A model generated the notes under the pieces. It did not search any database and had not been told where the DNA came from. It was given only the letters and a program-made list of their open reading frames with translations. This document shows positions 49,634 to 58,114 of a stretch of DNA of 64,000 nucleotides, piece after piece; positions within the stretch are counted from its first letter, which is position 1, and each line of letters starts with the position of its first letter. Both the position numbers and the translations under genes were made by a program. The stretch lies in contig JAWPMT010000004.1 of the NCBI GenBank assembly GCA_033344775.1, forward strand, positions 1,364,001 through 1,428,000, given 5' to 3'. The DNA is from Cytophagales bacterium (GTDB lineage: Bacteria; Bacteroidota; Bacteroidia; Cytophagales; Cyclobacteriaceae).

Positions 49634-50757
49634 TCGTTGGTTTCAGATTGATTATTGGCCGGATCGTCCTTCTTTTTGATCACAGGCTTGACCACCGGCT
49701 TCTTCATGACCGGCTTGACTTTGGGCTTGATCACGGGCTTAGGTGCTGTTTTCTTTTCGCTAGTCTTTTCTTCTTGTTCGGCCTTCTTGATCACTGGCTT
49801 GACCACCGGCTTTTTCATGACCGGTTTGATCTTGGGTTTTACAACAGGCTTAGGACTGGCTGCTTTTGGTGTTTCATTCTCAAGCTGATCCTCTGCTTTC
49901 TTAATGACTGGCTTTACCCTGGGCTTTACTACAGGCTTTGGAGCGGAAGACGCTTGTGAATCCTGATCCGTAGGCTCGTTTTTCTTTATTACCGGCTTGA
50001 CTTTAGGACGGAAGACTGGCTTTTTGGGGGTCGCCGAAGGTTCCGTCTCTCCAGTAGCTGGAGAAGCTGGTTTTTTCACCGGAGGAACCCTGGGTTTGAA
50101 AACTGGTTTTTTTGCAGGAGTCGTTTCCGGAGAAGCGGCTGCAGCTGGCTTTGGTCTCGCAATAGCAGGTTTTTTTGCCGTAGGTGCTGCACTAGCCTTC
50201 GCGGCTTGTTTGGCCGCTTGATGTTCTTCAAAGGCCTTTTTCTTTTCCAGAATATCCAGAGGAGTCATTTCCGCAAAAGCGTAATTATGATCCTCTACTT
50301 CAAACTCGCTGAAATCATAGACCTTGGTCATGGTCAGGCATTCTGTAGGACACACCGTGGTGCAAAGCCCACAAAAACAGCACTTGGCCATGTCGATATC
50401 AAACTTGGCCGCGTAGATGCGCTTTGAAGTACCATCTGAAGTTTTGCCGATTTCTTCTGCCGACCGAACAGGCTCAATATCGATACAATTGACCGGGCAA
50501 ACCTTGGCACATTTATCGCAAACAATACAATCGTCGATTTCATTGTGCAGGCGATAACGACCATTATCAGGTACCGGGAGTGATTCCGCAGGATACTGTA
50601 ATGTGGCAATCCCTTTGTCCCATTCAAAATAATTTGCCTCCTGAACGCCCACAGGTTCGCGTTGAACCCGGGCTTCTGCCAGATGTTTCACCGTCAGCTT
50701 CATCCCTTCAGAGACGGTCTTGACCGATTGCTTTATATGTTTGAAGTATTCTGACAT
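49630..50757 (-). CDS. nuoI: NADH-quinone oxidoreductase subunit I with a long Lys/Pro/Val-rich C-terminal tail
   Basis: Ferredoxin-like subunit that carries two [4Fe-4S] clusters (N6a, N6b) between the peripheral and membrane arms. Both cluster motifs are present: CIVCDKCAKVCPVNC and CCFCGLCTTVCPTEC. The core ends near residue 185. After that come about 190 residues of low complexity built from repeats like KPVVKPxVKPVxKK, alternating with acidic or S/T-rich spacers (TGETEPS, NEPTDQDSQASS, EQEEKTSEKK). Normal NuoI is 150-180 residues. The reading frame is open throughout and overlaps nuoJ by 4 bases, so it is not an assembly error in frame. A very basic tail on the matrix-facing (cytoplasmic) side might bind an electron donor, nucleic acid or polyanion. 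This is inference. Confidence 0.92.
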   Translation of the reverse strand: MSEYFKHIKQSVKTVSEGMKLTVKHLAEARVQREPVGVQEANYFEWDKGIATLQYPAESLPVPDNGRYRLHNEIDDCIVCDKCAKVCPVNCIDIEPVRSAEEIGKTSDGTSKRIYAAKFDIDMAKCCFCGLCTTVCPTECLTMTKVYDFSEFEVEDHNYAFAEMTPLDILEKKKAFEEHQAAKQAAKASAAPTAKKPAIARPKPAAAASPETTPAKKPVFKPRVPPVKKPASPATGETEPSATPKKPVFRPKVKPVIKKNEPTDQDSQASSAPKPVVKPRVKPVIKKAEDQLENETPKAASPKPVVKPKIKPVMKKPVVKPVIKKAEQEEKTSEKKTAPKPVIKPKVKPVMKKPVVKPVIKKKDDPANNQSETNE

Positions 50758-50769
50758 TTCATCAACACA

Positions 50770-51825
50770 TTACATGATCCACAACCTCCACATGGCGATT
50801 AAAAAAACCAGTATCAACGACGCTGGAGTCAGGTATTTCCAGGACAAACTCATCAGTTGATCCACGCGTAACCTGGGCAAAGTCCAGCGTATCCACATTT
50901 GTACCAGTACAAAAAATGTGGCCTTAGTCACTAACCAGAATACCCCCCAATACGTTCCTGTAGTCCACTCCGCTAAAGCAAAAGATCCCATGTTTGGCAA
51001 GGGCGTTTGCCAACCGCCCAGAAACAAGATGGCTGCTAAAAAGGAAATCAGCAACATCATGCCGTATTCGGCCAACATGAATATCCCAAACTGAAATCCT
51101 GAATATTCAGTATGGTATCCACCGATGATCTCAGACTCACTTTCTGGTAAATCAAAAGGGGACCGATTGGCTTCTGCCATACCTGCGATAAAGAATATAA
51201 GGAACACGGGAATCAACAAGGGTACGCGAAACAGGTTCCAATTTAGGAAACCACCCACTTCGGAGGTATCTACTCCAGTAGCAGCTATTCCAAACAGGTG
51301 ATTTTCCATACCCGTACCTTGTTGCAGGACAATTTCTTGTAAGTCTACACTCTGGCAAACCATGATCACACAAAGGATACTGAGTCCAAGTGGGATCTCA
51401 TAGGAAATTACCTGTGCAGCAGACCTTATGGCGCCATACAAGGAGAACTTATTGTTTGAGCCCCAGCCGGCCATCAGGATACCCAATACATCGAGTGATA
51501 CGAAAGCCAACAAGAAGATGATGCCGGTTTGTATACCGCTACCTGCTTCCAGGTCGGTCAGGGGCAACAGCGCATAGCCAGTGAAGATGGAACCAAAAAC
51601 CACCAAAGGGGCCCAGATAAACAAAGGTCGATCAGCTTTTAAAGGAACAATGTGCTCTTTTTGGAGCATTTTCAAGAGATCAGCCACAGTCTGCAGCAAT
51701 CCTATCGGACCTACTTCCATCGGTCCTACCCTACTTTGAATGAAGGCAGAAATTTTCCGCTCGCCGTAGACTCCTAACACCACGAAGCCGAGTAAAAAAG
51801 GAAGATAGAATAGAAAAGCGATCAT
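50770..51825 (-). CDS. nuoH: NADH-quinone oxidoreductase subunit H
   Basis: Membrane subunit next to the quinone site, 351 residues with eight membrane segments. Family parts: LGVYGERKISAFIQSRVGPM, GLLQTVADLLKMLQKE, GWGSNNKFSLYGAIRSAAQVISYEIPLG (short parts), RSPFDLPESESEIIGGYHTEYSGF. It starts the nuo run on this strand. In the usual order nuoA-D would come before it; here the upstream 130 bases hold only a gap and a terminator of another gene. Identification is certain. Confidence 0.97.
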   Translation of the reverse strand: MIAFLFYLPFLLGFVVLGVYGERKISAFIQSRVGPMEVGPIGLLQTVADLLKMLQKEHIVPLKADRPLFIWAPLVVFGSIFTGYALLPLTDLEAGSGIQTGIIFLLAFVSLDVLGILMAGWGSNNKFSLYGAIRSAAQVISYEIPLGLSILCVIMVCQSVDLQEIVLQQGTGMENHLFGIAATGVDTSEVGGFLNWNLFRVPLLIPVFLIFFIAGMAEANRSPFDLPESESEIIGGYHTEYSGFQFGIFMLAEYGMMLLISFLAAILFLGGWQTPLPNMGSFALAEWTTGTYWGVFWLVTKATFFVLVQMWIRWTLPRLRVDQLMSLSWKYLTPASLILVFLIAMWRLWIM

Positions 51826-51899
51826 TCAGTTCAACAACCCAAACAAATGGTGAAAAGTTGATTAAAAGGCGAATTTAGAGGATAACAAAATGTCAAGCA

Positions 51900-51931
51900 T
51901 AAAAAAATGCGGTAAGTATCCTCACCGCATT
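51900..51931 (-). terminator. Intrinsic terminator of the outer-membrane protein gene
   Basis: AATGCGGT (51906-51913) and ACCGCATT (51924-51931) form an 8-bp stem; on the minus strand it is followed by TTTTTTT. It separates the upstream genes from nuoH, so nuoH needs its own promoter in 51826-51899. Confidence 0.85.
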
Positions 51932-51955
51932 CAATTAGCTCTTATTAATTAATGA

Positions 51956-52585
51956 TCAGAATCTTCTTTTGATAGAAACTCCCAGCGTCTGATTGGAAAA
52001 ACGATCAAAGAATAAAAAAGACCTATACCTAATTCCAATACTTGCTTTATCATTAAATCGATAGTCCCAATACCCACCTAAATGGTACCCCAGAAAGAAG
52101 CCTCCTTCAGTATCAACGTCATAATCGAGCACTTGATCTCCCCTGGAAACTACGTTCCCTATAAAAACCCGATCCAGGTAACGGAGCACCGGGCCCGTTG
52201 ATACCCCGAAGACATTAAGGCCGAATTCACGCTGATAATTAACACCAAAATCCAAATTGATCACATGGACTTTTTCCGTGAAATCCTCTATGTCAAAATC
52301 TTCCTTTTGCATGTAAGCCCAGGAAATGGCACTGGTTAAAGCAAAATTCTTTTTGACAGACTGTTCAAACCCCATAGATAGAAACCCACCTGGCAACCGC
52401 GGATAAGGTGGTGAAATCGAAAATCCGGCGGCCAACTCGATGGCTCTTCCGTAATTATTTGATTCTTCTGCAGATTCTTGCGAGAACGCATCAAAGCCAA
52501 AGAGGCAACTTGTTAAGAACAAAATTAGAACTATGCCTTTCAAGCGACCTCTCTGAAAATTATGGATTAATTGGATAGCTGCCAT
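51956..52585 (-). CDS. Outer-membrane beta-barrel protein of unknown function
   Basis: A 209-residue protein with a signal peptide (GIVLILFLTSCLFGFDAFS, cleaved about residue 36). The rest alternates polar and hydrophobic residues as in a small porin-like barrel, and ends SIKRRF with a C-terminal Phe as in outer-membrane proteins. There is no T9SS domain. Its start overlaps the stop of the 487-residue lipoprotein gene by 19 bases, so the two are an operon and probably act together. Function is unknown. Confidence 0.78.
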   Translation of the reverse strand: MAAIQLIHNFQRGRLKGIVLILFLTSCLFGFDAFSQESAEESNNYGRAIELAAGFSISPPYPRLPGGFLSMGFEQSVKKNFALTSAISWAYMQKEDFDIEDFTEKVHVINLDFGVNYQREFGLNVFGVSTGPVLRYLDRVFIGNVVSRGDQVLDYDVDTEGGFFLGYHLGGYWDYRFNDKASIGIRYRSFLFFDRFSNQTLGVSIKRRF

Positions 52586-54030
52586 TTAAATCCATTCTGC
52601 TCGTAAATGAAATCTCGAGTTTGCCACCAGAAAATAGCATCTTCGGCAAATTCTGTTAGATCATCATTAATTGTAGTCTCCGCGGTGATGCCTGACTTAA
52701 TTGTAGCGTCATCCATTTTGTCCTCGTATTGCGTTGATATAGTGATCTTGGTGCCTTCTGCCCAGGACTTGTCTCTCTCGATAAAATTGATTCGAAGAAC
52801 TGTTCCAAAAGTAGCCACATCCCAAGCGTTTAGCATGGTTACCGACTTGTTCCACCATTTGTTTTTAATGTCACCTCTGCTACCCGGTTCTAGCTTCCCA
52901 GAAGTATAGATAATTGAACTTGAAGAAGTATTACCAATAGCAATTCTGACGAAAATTTCGGGAGCTCCGCTTACCCAACCTTCTATGTCCTTTAGTCTAC
53001 TTCCAGACAAGTACATACGTGCCATCTTTAGTCGCTCTCCATCTACTCTTTCAGAACCTTTTGTCGCAATAGGTGCTGACCATGGACCATGATCGATTCC
53101 ACCCGAGCTTTTAACATGTATGCCTCTTACAATAAAGAATGTTTTTGCTGCAGGTCCGATGTATGTGGTCAGGAAAGTCTGATTTGCAGGAACATCCGCA
53201 ATCCATTGGAAATTCGCATCTTGAGGTCTCATCCTCATGATTTGATATTTAGTCTCATTGGCCACATCTCCCCATGTCAAAATATACTGACCAGACGAAC
53301 CTGTAGGCAAAATATTTAAGTTGGTAGGCGCAGTAGGAAATACTTCCGATTTTCCTGCGTTCTCTTCCTTATCTTCCGATTCTTCGGGTTTGATCTCAAT
53401 GTACTCATCTTTGGTGTACAGCAAGTTTCCATCACCATCCACTCGCTCTGATCTGCTAATGACAACTACAGGAAAATCAGGCTCTTCTTTGGTACTTAAT
53501 TCAAAAGCATTACCCTTAGAATCATAGGCCTTAACAGTAAGCGTCGTTTTTTCATTATAGTCGTCCGTGAGGAAGGTCACTAATGGCGTGAAATTCTCGG
53601 TATCCCATTTTTCGATATTTACAGGAACAGCAATTTGCAGATCAGGATATTTCACCTTTAAAGCATCCAACCAGTTTCCACCAGACACACCTCTGCCAGC
53701 AGTTTTTGTACCATTGATTTGATCCATTAGAAGCTCCTTCACCACCATATCATCTTTTAGTGGCATGTTTTCCAGAAACTTATAGAAGATATCATAGTCT
53801 CCATCATACATTTTCATAGCTTCCTTCTTGATCAGTGCCCTGAATTCAGGATCGTCCATACTCTTAGCCACCGTCAAGGCAAAATCATCCAGCAACTCAT
53901 CTTTATCAATGGAAGCAGATAAGGAATTTAGATCTGGAACAACCTCATCCGAGGCCGTGAATTCTGTTGTATCATCACACGCGACGACAAACAGCACCAG
54001 TGCAAAAAACATTAAAAATGAATTTTTCAT
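52567..54030 (-). CDS. Lipoprotein with FN3-like domain, unknown function
   Basis: A 487-residue protein with a lipoprotein signal (MKNSFLMFFALVLFVVA then Cys18). Residues about 45-105 form a helical domain (LDDFALTVAKSMDDPEFRAL, DGDYDIFYKFLENM) that is common in Bacteroidota lipoproteins of unknown function. About 225-315 resembles a fibronectin type III domain (PTAPTNLNILPTG, YILTWGDVANETKYQIMR). The rest (320-480) is beta-rich and ends FKWQLSN. It is followed by the outer-membrane barrel gene, overlapping 19 bases. A surface-exposed binding or protease-associated complex is possible. Function is unknown. Confidence 0.75.
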   Translation of the reverse strand: MKNSFLMFFALVLFVVACDDTTEFTASDEVVPDLNSLSASIDKDELLDDFALTVAKSMDDPEFRALIKKEAMKMYDGDYDIFYKFLENMPLKDDMVVKELLMDQINGTKTAGRGVSGGNWLDALKVKYPDLQIAVPVNIEKWDTENFTPLVTFLTDDYNEKTTLTVKAYDSKGNAFELSTKEEPDFPVVVISRSERVDGDGNLLYTKDEYIEIKPEESEDKEENAGKSEVFPTAPTNLNILPTGSSGQYILTWGDVANETKYQIMRMRPQDANFQWIADVPANQTFLTTYIGPAAKTFFIVRGIHVKSSGGIDHGPWSAPIATKGSERVDGERLKMARMYLSGSRLKDIEGWVSGAPEIFVRIAIGNTSSSSIIYTSGKLEPGSRGDIKNKWWNKSVTMLNAWDVATFGTVLRINFIERDKSWAEGTKITISTQYEDKMDDATIKSGITAETTINDDLTEFAEDAIFWWQTRDFIYEQNGFKWQLSN

Positions 54031-54197
54031 AATCGTTTTTGTTTTGAAAAAAATTGTGTTTTGAAAAAATTGTTTCGAGACGAAAGTACCTAATTATTTC
54101 CGTTAATTAGAAATGATTTTCAAAATTTGAAAAATTTATTACCTAATGAAAAAGAATCCTTAATCAAAGGCTGATAAAACAATAAAAACAAGGGGAA

Positions 54198-54650
54198 TTA
54201 AGTCCGATTTTTAGTATCAATAATGATGGTTACAGGGCCATCATTTTTCAAAAAAACCTGCATATCCGCACCAAATGTACCGGTCTGAACTTTTGATGTT
54301 GTTCCTGATTTGATTGCTTCTATGAATTTTTCATAAAGTGGGATCGCGATATCCGGCTTGGCGGCCTTGATGTAAGAAGGCCGATTTCCTTTCTTAGTAC
54401 TGGCGTGAAGTGTGAATTGACTTACAATCAAAAACTCGCCTTTCACATCCAATGCACTTAGATTCATCACCCCCTCCTCATCTGAGAAGATCCTGAGGTT
54501 CAGCACTTTCTTGGACAGCCAGTCAATGTCTTCCTGACCATCTGCATCTTCGATTCCGAGCAAGATCAACTGTCCCTCATCTATGGCTCCAGTAATGTCA
54601 CCTTCAATAGAAACATTGGCTTCGTGTACGCGTTGTATGACAGCTATCAT
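54198..54650 (-). CDS. dtd: D-aminoacyl-tRNA deacylase
   Basis: Removes D-amino acids wrongly attached to tRNA. The 150-residue protein has the family start MIAVIQRVHEANVSIEG, the active-site motif SQFTLHASTKKGNRPSY and the cis-proline motif NDGPVTIIID. Length is typical. It is alone; the gap on its 5' side (54651-54896, 246 bases) shows no gene or clear structure. Identification is firm. Confidence 0.95.
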   Translation of the reverse strand: MIAVIQRVHEANVSIEGDITGAIDEGQLILLGIEDADGQEDIDWLSKKVLNLRIFSDEEGVMNLSALDVKGEFLIVSQFTLHASTKKGNRPSYIKAAKPDIAIPLYEKFIEAIKSGTTSKVQTGTFGADMQVFLKNDGPVTIIIDTKNRT

Positions 54651-54896
54651 AGAGTAGCAAAAAAATTGTCAGTAAAAAATAAAAAGCGTTACTCAGCTAA
54701 AATAAGCAACTATCACCATTGACACCACTTTTAGCAGTTCGAAAAACACCATTGTCGTGGTTAAATGGTACAATAAGAGTCGTCGAAACTCCAGTTTTGA
54801 CAAGTTCAGAAAACCATCATCAGCGGAATGACTAAAAAACTGGCTTGTTCATTCACAGTGCTAAAAAAGAATATTATGAGCTGAGTCTGTCGATTA

Positions 54897-55433
54897 TTAA
54901 AAAATCCCTTGAATCTCTCCTTTTACAAAATCAAGTGCTTGTCGGGTTGAATCCGCAGGACGAGCCATGCTAAGGTCTATGACTTTTTTTGCCAAAGCCA
55001 GTCCTTTTTCTTCCCCTTCCAAACTGCCACCGGCTTCATTGATAAGGCTGATCACATCTTCTACGGCGCTTTGCACTTGATTCCAGGCTTCTGCAGACAT
55101 GTACACTTGCTGCGACAAATTGTGATTGAACTCTTCACGGATCTCATTGATCAGGATATGCTGATACTCTATGGCATTGAGCTCCGGATTATTGATCCTG
55201 GAAAGGAGATTGGTAGGTGAAATTCTTTCTAATAACAGGCAAATTCTTTCATAGGCCTGCAATCGCACAGGAATGACCACCTCCTGACTTTTTTGTGCAA
55301 CCTGCAATCGAATTTCATCAAGCTGCTTATTCAGAAATGAACGCACCAGCAAATAAGCCAGATACAATACCAAAGCAGCGGGGCCCAACACTTTTATCAA
55401 CTCAATCAAAGGTTCCATGGAATGAATAGTCAT
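54897..55433 (-). CDS. Membrane-anchored protein of unknown function
   Basis: A 178-residue protein with one N-terminal membrane segment (about 13-31, VLGPAALVLYLAYLLV) and a helical cytoplasmic rest: FLNKQLDEIRLQVAQKSQEVV, LQAYERICLLLERISP, LINEIREEFNHNLSQQVYM. I do not recognise a family name; similar single-helix proteins of this size occur in Cytophagales. The start may be the ATG at 55418 instead. It is divergent from the SufA-like gene with 88 bases between. No function is proposed. Confidence 0.7.
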   Translation of the reverse strand: MTIHSMEPLIELIKVLGPAALVLYLAYLLVRSFLNKQLDEIRLQVAQKSQEVVIPVRLQAYERICLLLERISPTNLLSRINNPELNAIEYQHILINEIREEFNHNLSQQVYMSAEAWNQVQSAVEDVISLINEAGGSLEGEEKGLALAKKVIDLSMARPADSTRQALDFVKGEIQGIF

Positions 55434-55520
55434 GTTAATTTGTTACGGATCAAATTTAGTTATTTTGTGATCCCGATCTTGAGCAATAACGCTTACTACA
55501 CGGGCATGTTTCAATAAGCA

Positions 55521-55817
55521 ATGGCAGAAAATCCGATTGAGATAACCGAAGAGGCAGCCAAAGAGATCCAAAACATCTTTGAGCACAAGCAAATTCCGTC
55601 TGATTACTCGCTACGAGTAACCGTAAAAGGTGGTTCGGGTTGTGCCGGTGTGAAGCTCACCCTTGGGTTTGACAAACCTAAAGAAGACGACCTTACATTA
55701 GAGGTTCAAAAAATCCCAGTATTGATCCGAAAACGGGAATTAATGTACATTATGGGGAAAAAAGTGGATTTTTACAATGAAGCCGATGCCCGCGGGTTTC
55801 TATTCGTAGATCAGTAA
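55521..55817 (+). CDS. HesB/IscA/SufA family protein lacking the C-terminal cysteine pair
   Basis: A 98-residue protein of the A-type FeS carrier fold: ITEEAAKEIQNIF, VTVKGGSGCAGVKLTLGF and KVDFYNEADARGF. Only the first conserved cysteine (Cys41) is present. The family ends with a CGCG pair about ten residues after the GF motif, but this protein ends GFLFVDQ with a stop codon directly after. So it either works without cluster binding by the usual three cysteines or has another job, as in some Bacteroidota members of this family. The bases following the stop do not continue the family sequence in frame. Confidence 0.85.
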   Translation: MAENPIEITEEAAKEIQNIFEHKQIPSDYSLRVTVKGGSGCAGVKLTLGFDKPKEDDLTLEVQKIPVLIRKRELMYIMGKKVDFYNEADARGFLFVDQ

Positions 55818-55978
55818 TTTATCCTCGTCATTTTCGGCGAAAAAGGCGCAATTCACCTGTTCGTCTAAGCCTATCTCCCATTCGTCAGAAGTTTTAGCCC
55901 AACCAACGACAAAACGCATCCCAAAATCACCTCTATATACATCTTTGTGACAGCTGGAAATTTAAGAGTGAGACAGGC

Positions 55979-56014
55979 AGAGGGAGTCACCATGAAGTGA
56001 CTTCCTCTCTTTTT
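55979..56014 (+). terminator. 12-bp intrinsic terminator
   Basis: AGAGGGAGTCAC (55979-55990) and GTGACTTCCTCT (55997-56008), one G-T pair, with a 6-nt loop, then CTTTTT. Confidence 0.8.
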
Positions 56015-56100
56015 AGACCACAGGTCTTTTCAACCGTTTATTTCGCCTTACCTAAAGACATTTAAGAATACCTGCTAGACAAATCTTCGACAATCAATCG

Positions 56101-56128
56101 GGTCGCTACGAGTTAGCGACCTTTTTTT
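56101..56128 (+). terminator. Second intrinsic terminator in the gap
   Basis: GGTCGCTA (56101-56108) and TAGCGACC (56114-56121) with a 5-nt loop and seven T. Confidence 0.85.
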
Positions 56129-56166
56129 GTATTATTGAAGTTAATACCTCTTCATTCCAAACCAAC

Positions 56167-56457
56167 ATGTTTAAAAACAGCGGCATTGCCATTCTATTTT
56201 GCCTTGGCATATATTTAATGATCAACATCACCGTTGCATTCCTGATATATGATTTTGTTGACTTTCTTCAGGATGCCCAGAAATTCTCAAACAACATTGA
56301 AATCTTCAATTGGATCGCATTACTATGGCTCATAGCCAGCATCGCAATTTTTATAAAAGCAATTGTTACCCGTGAAAAATTCGATTTGAAACTAAAATTG
56401 GGATCAATTCTTCTCATTGCGGTAATAGCGCTCAACATGGTGATGAGTTTCTTATAA
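56167..56457 (+). CDS. Small membrane protein of unknown function
   Basis: A 96-residue protein with three likely membrane segments (about 6-29, 46-64 and 77-95); the loop YDFVDFLQDAQKFSNNIEIF after the first is polar. No family is recognised. It is followed by the epimerase-like gene after about 40 bases on the same strand, so they may share a transcript, and a strong terminator separates it from what lies upstream. No function is proposed. Confidence 0.6.
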   Translation: MFKNSGIAILFCLGIYLMINITVAFLIYDFVDFLQDAQKFSNNIEIFNWIALLWLIASIAIFIKAIVTREKFDLKLKLGSILLIAVIALNMVMSFL

Positions 56458-56496
56458 AACACCAAAAACTTGCTCACCAACTCTTACCTTTCCAAG

Positions 56497-57279
56497 ATGA
56501 AAAAAATGGGCATCATTGGGGCAGGATGGCTAGGCATTCGACTAGCCAGACTTTTTAATGAGAATTTTGAGATCTACGCCACCACGAGGAGTGCAGATAA
56601 ATTTGAAAGTCTGATTCAGGAAAAAATACATCCTACCATGATGGAGTTTTCCGGTGAGCAAGTGCAGCCTATTCAGCCCTGGAGCGAACTTAAACAACTG
56701 GATCTCCTGATCCTTACCGTCAATTTCTCGAAACGCACCGAAATATCTGTTCTAAAAAATCGCTTCGAAAATGTAAGTCGTTTCATCAAGGGATTTGAGG
56801 GCCCCATCTTTTTGATGAGCTCAATTGGTGTATATCCATCAATGGAAATGGAGATTGAAGAGGATACGATAACTGAATCGGAACTTCAACCCAACATCCG
56901 ATCCGTTGAGCTTCAGATGCAAACTGCATTTCCTCAGATCAATATCTTAAGGTTAGCAGGCCTCATGGGTGACGATCGCTTCCTGAGCAAGTACAAAATC
57001 AAGGACACACATCAAGCAGCCAATCATATCCATTACGAAGATATTGCTGGGGTCATCGAAAAAATGATTTCAGTGAAATCTTCAGCAAAGACCTACAATG
57101 TGGTAGCTCCCAAACACCCTACCAAACAAGACATAATGGATCAACAATTGGGCGAAGCCACCACTATTGAAGCGGAAAAACCTGCTGGCAGAATCATACT
57201 GACGAAGAAAGTTATCAATGAATTGGGTTACGTTTATAAGCGTCCGGATCCCCGGTTTTTCAAGGAAGCTGCTCGTTGA
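56497..57279 (+). CDS. NAD(P)-binding epimerase-like protein (YeeZ type)
   Basis: From ATG 56497 (the open frame starts at 56470) the protein has 260 residues. MGIIGAGWLGIRLARLF is a Rossmann nucleotide-binding start (GxGxxG). SSIGVYPSM and the later ILRLAGLMGDDRF fit an atypical short-chain dehydrogenase/epimerase of the YeeZ group, which is often annotated as NAD-dependent epimerase/dehydratase. The catalytic YxxxK is not clear. It may act on a sugar nucleotide or another small molecule. It converges with the SGNH hydrolase gene and overlaps its 3' end by 20 bases. Confidence 0.8.
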   Translation: MKKMGIIGAGWLGIRLARLFNENFEIYATTRSADKFESLIQEKIHPTMMEFSGEQVQPIQPWSELKQLDLLILTVNFSKRTEISVLKNRFENVSRFIKGFEGPIFLMSSIGVYPSMEMEIEEDTITESELQPNIRSVELQMQTAFPQINILRLAGLMGDDRFLSKYKIKDTHQAANHIHYEDIAGVIEKMISVKSSAKTYNVVAPKHPTKQDIMDQQLGEATTIEAEKPAGRIILTKKVINELGYVYKRPDPRFFKEAAR

Positions 57280-58039
57280 TAAAGTGTGCCATGTCCCTGG
57301 CCATTGTCTGATATGTCAATTTTGACGGATGCACTCCATCACTAAAAAAGTCTTCGTCTTTCGCTTCGATATTGAAATTCCGCTTCCATTGCTCAAAAGT
57401 GATCACCTGGTGATGATAGGCAACCTGGGATTGATTCTGAACAGCAACTTTTAATGTCTCTCCAAGTATCTCACATAAGTTTCCAATGACCCATTTCATC
57501 AAAGGTGTAAAAGCTGCAAACTCCTTGATCGGAGGAAGGCTACCAATCATGATGGCAGTATTCGGGAATCGGTTACGTATCTCTTCCACGAGTAAACTCA
57601 TTTGTTTTTTCCAGCCCCAGGGCGTGTTCAAGGTAAAAGAATCATTTCCTCCCAATCCAATCACAATCAAATCAGGACATGTCGCTTCATCAATAGACGG
57701 AATCAGTTTCTCTCGCACCTCCCGAGCCGTGTAACCACTTTTAGCAAACACCTTCCATTCGATGTTTTTCTCCATCAATTGAGACAACTCCCTAGCCAAT
57801 GTCCCTGAAAAACCCTCCTCGTGCGTTTTGACCCCAACACCCGCCATCGTACTCTCCCCAATGACGAGCAGCTTCCATGTTTCTTCCGCATTATTCGATC
57901 TGACTAACCCGTCAGTACCTGTGGCTTCCGGCAAAGAGGGAACGTTGGCTTTCACGCGCTTTCCCTGCACATACAAAATAGGCAACAGGGGAATGGTCAA
58001 AAGCACACCTAACCAATACCTGAGGTAGATCTTAAGCAT
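57260..58039 (-). CDS. SGNH/GDSL family hydrolase, membrane-anchored
   Basis: A 259-residue protein with an N-terminal membrane segment (YWLGVLLTIPLLPILYV). Block I is VIGESTMAGVGV (nucleophile Ser in GEST), the Gly block is SGYTAREV, block III is LGGNDSF, and block V is DGVHPSKLTY (catalytic Asp and His). The set is complete. The family includes esterases, lipases and acetyl-xylan or peptidoglycan deacetylases. The catalytic domain is likely in the periplasm. The substrate is unknown. It overlaps the epimerase-like gene tail to tail. Confidence 0.9.
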   Translation of the reverse strand: MLKIYLRYWLGVLLTIPLLPILYVQGKRVKANVPSLPEATGTDGLVRSNNAEETWKLLVIGESTMAGVGVKTHEEGFSGTLARELSQLMEKNIEWKVFAKSGYTAREVREKLIPSIDEATCPDLIVIGLGGNDSFTLNTPWGWKKQMSLLVEEIRNRFPNTAIMIGSLPPIKEFAAFTPLMKWVIGNLCEILGETLKVAVQNQSQVAYHHQVITFEQWKRNFNIEAKDEDFFSDGVHPSKLTYQTMARDMAHFINEQLP

Positions 58040-58114
58040 CTTGCGAACATAGGGAGGATTTTTCAGTAGCGTAGCCCGAACATCTGTTAAACCAAAGATC
58101 GAAAATGAGAAAAA

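Larger units (their letters stand above)
55818..56166 (+). other. Gene-free stretch with two strong terminators, possible small RNAs
   Basis: About 350 bases. There is a 12-bp terminator at 55979 and another at 56101 (both below), with a third weak hairpin AGACCacaGGTCT (56015-56027). The first may end the SufA-like transcript, but it lies 160 bases after the stop codon. The second has no gene between it and the first, which suggests a short transcript. No -7 element with a good score was found; CATCTTTG at 55940 is one mismatch off. Confidence 0.4.

Noticed and set aside
49650-50200. The NuoI tail as a non-coding repeat or frameshift artefact
   Set aside because: The frame is open without a stop throughout and the stop overlaps the nuoJ start by 4 bases, as in the rest of the operon.
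54651-54896. A possible tRNA-like sequence near 54765
   Set aside because: The words GTGGTTAAATGGTACAATAA resemble a D arm, but no acceptor or T arm with pairing can be found.
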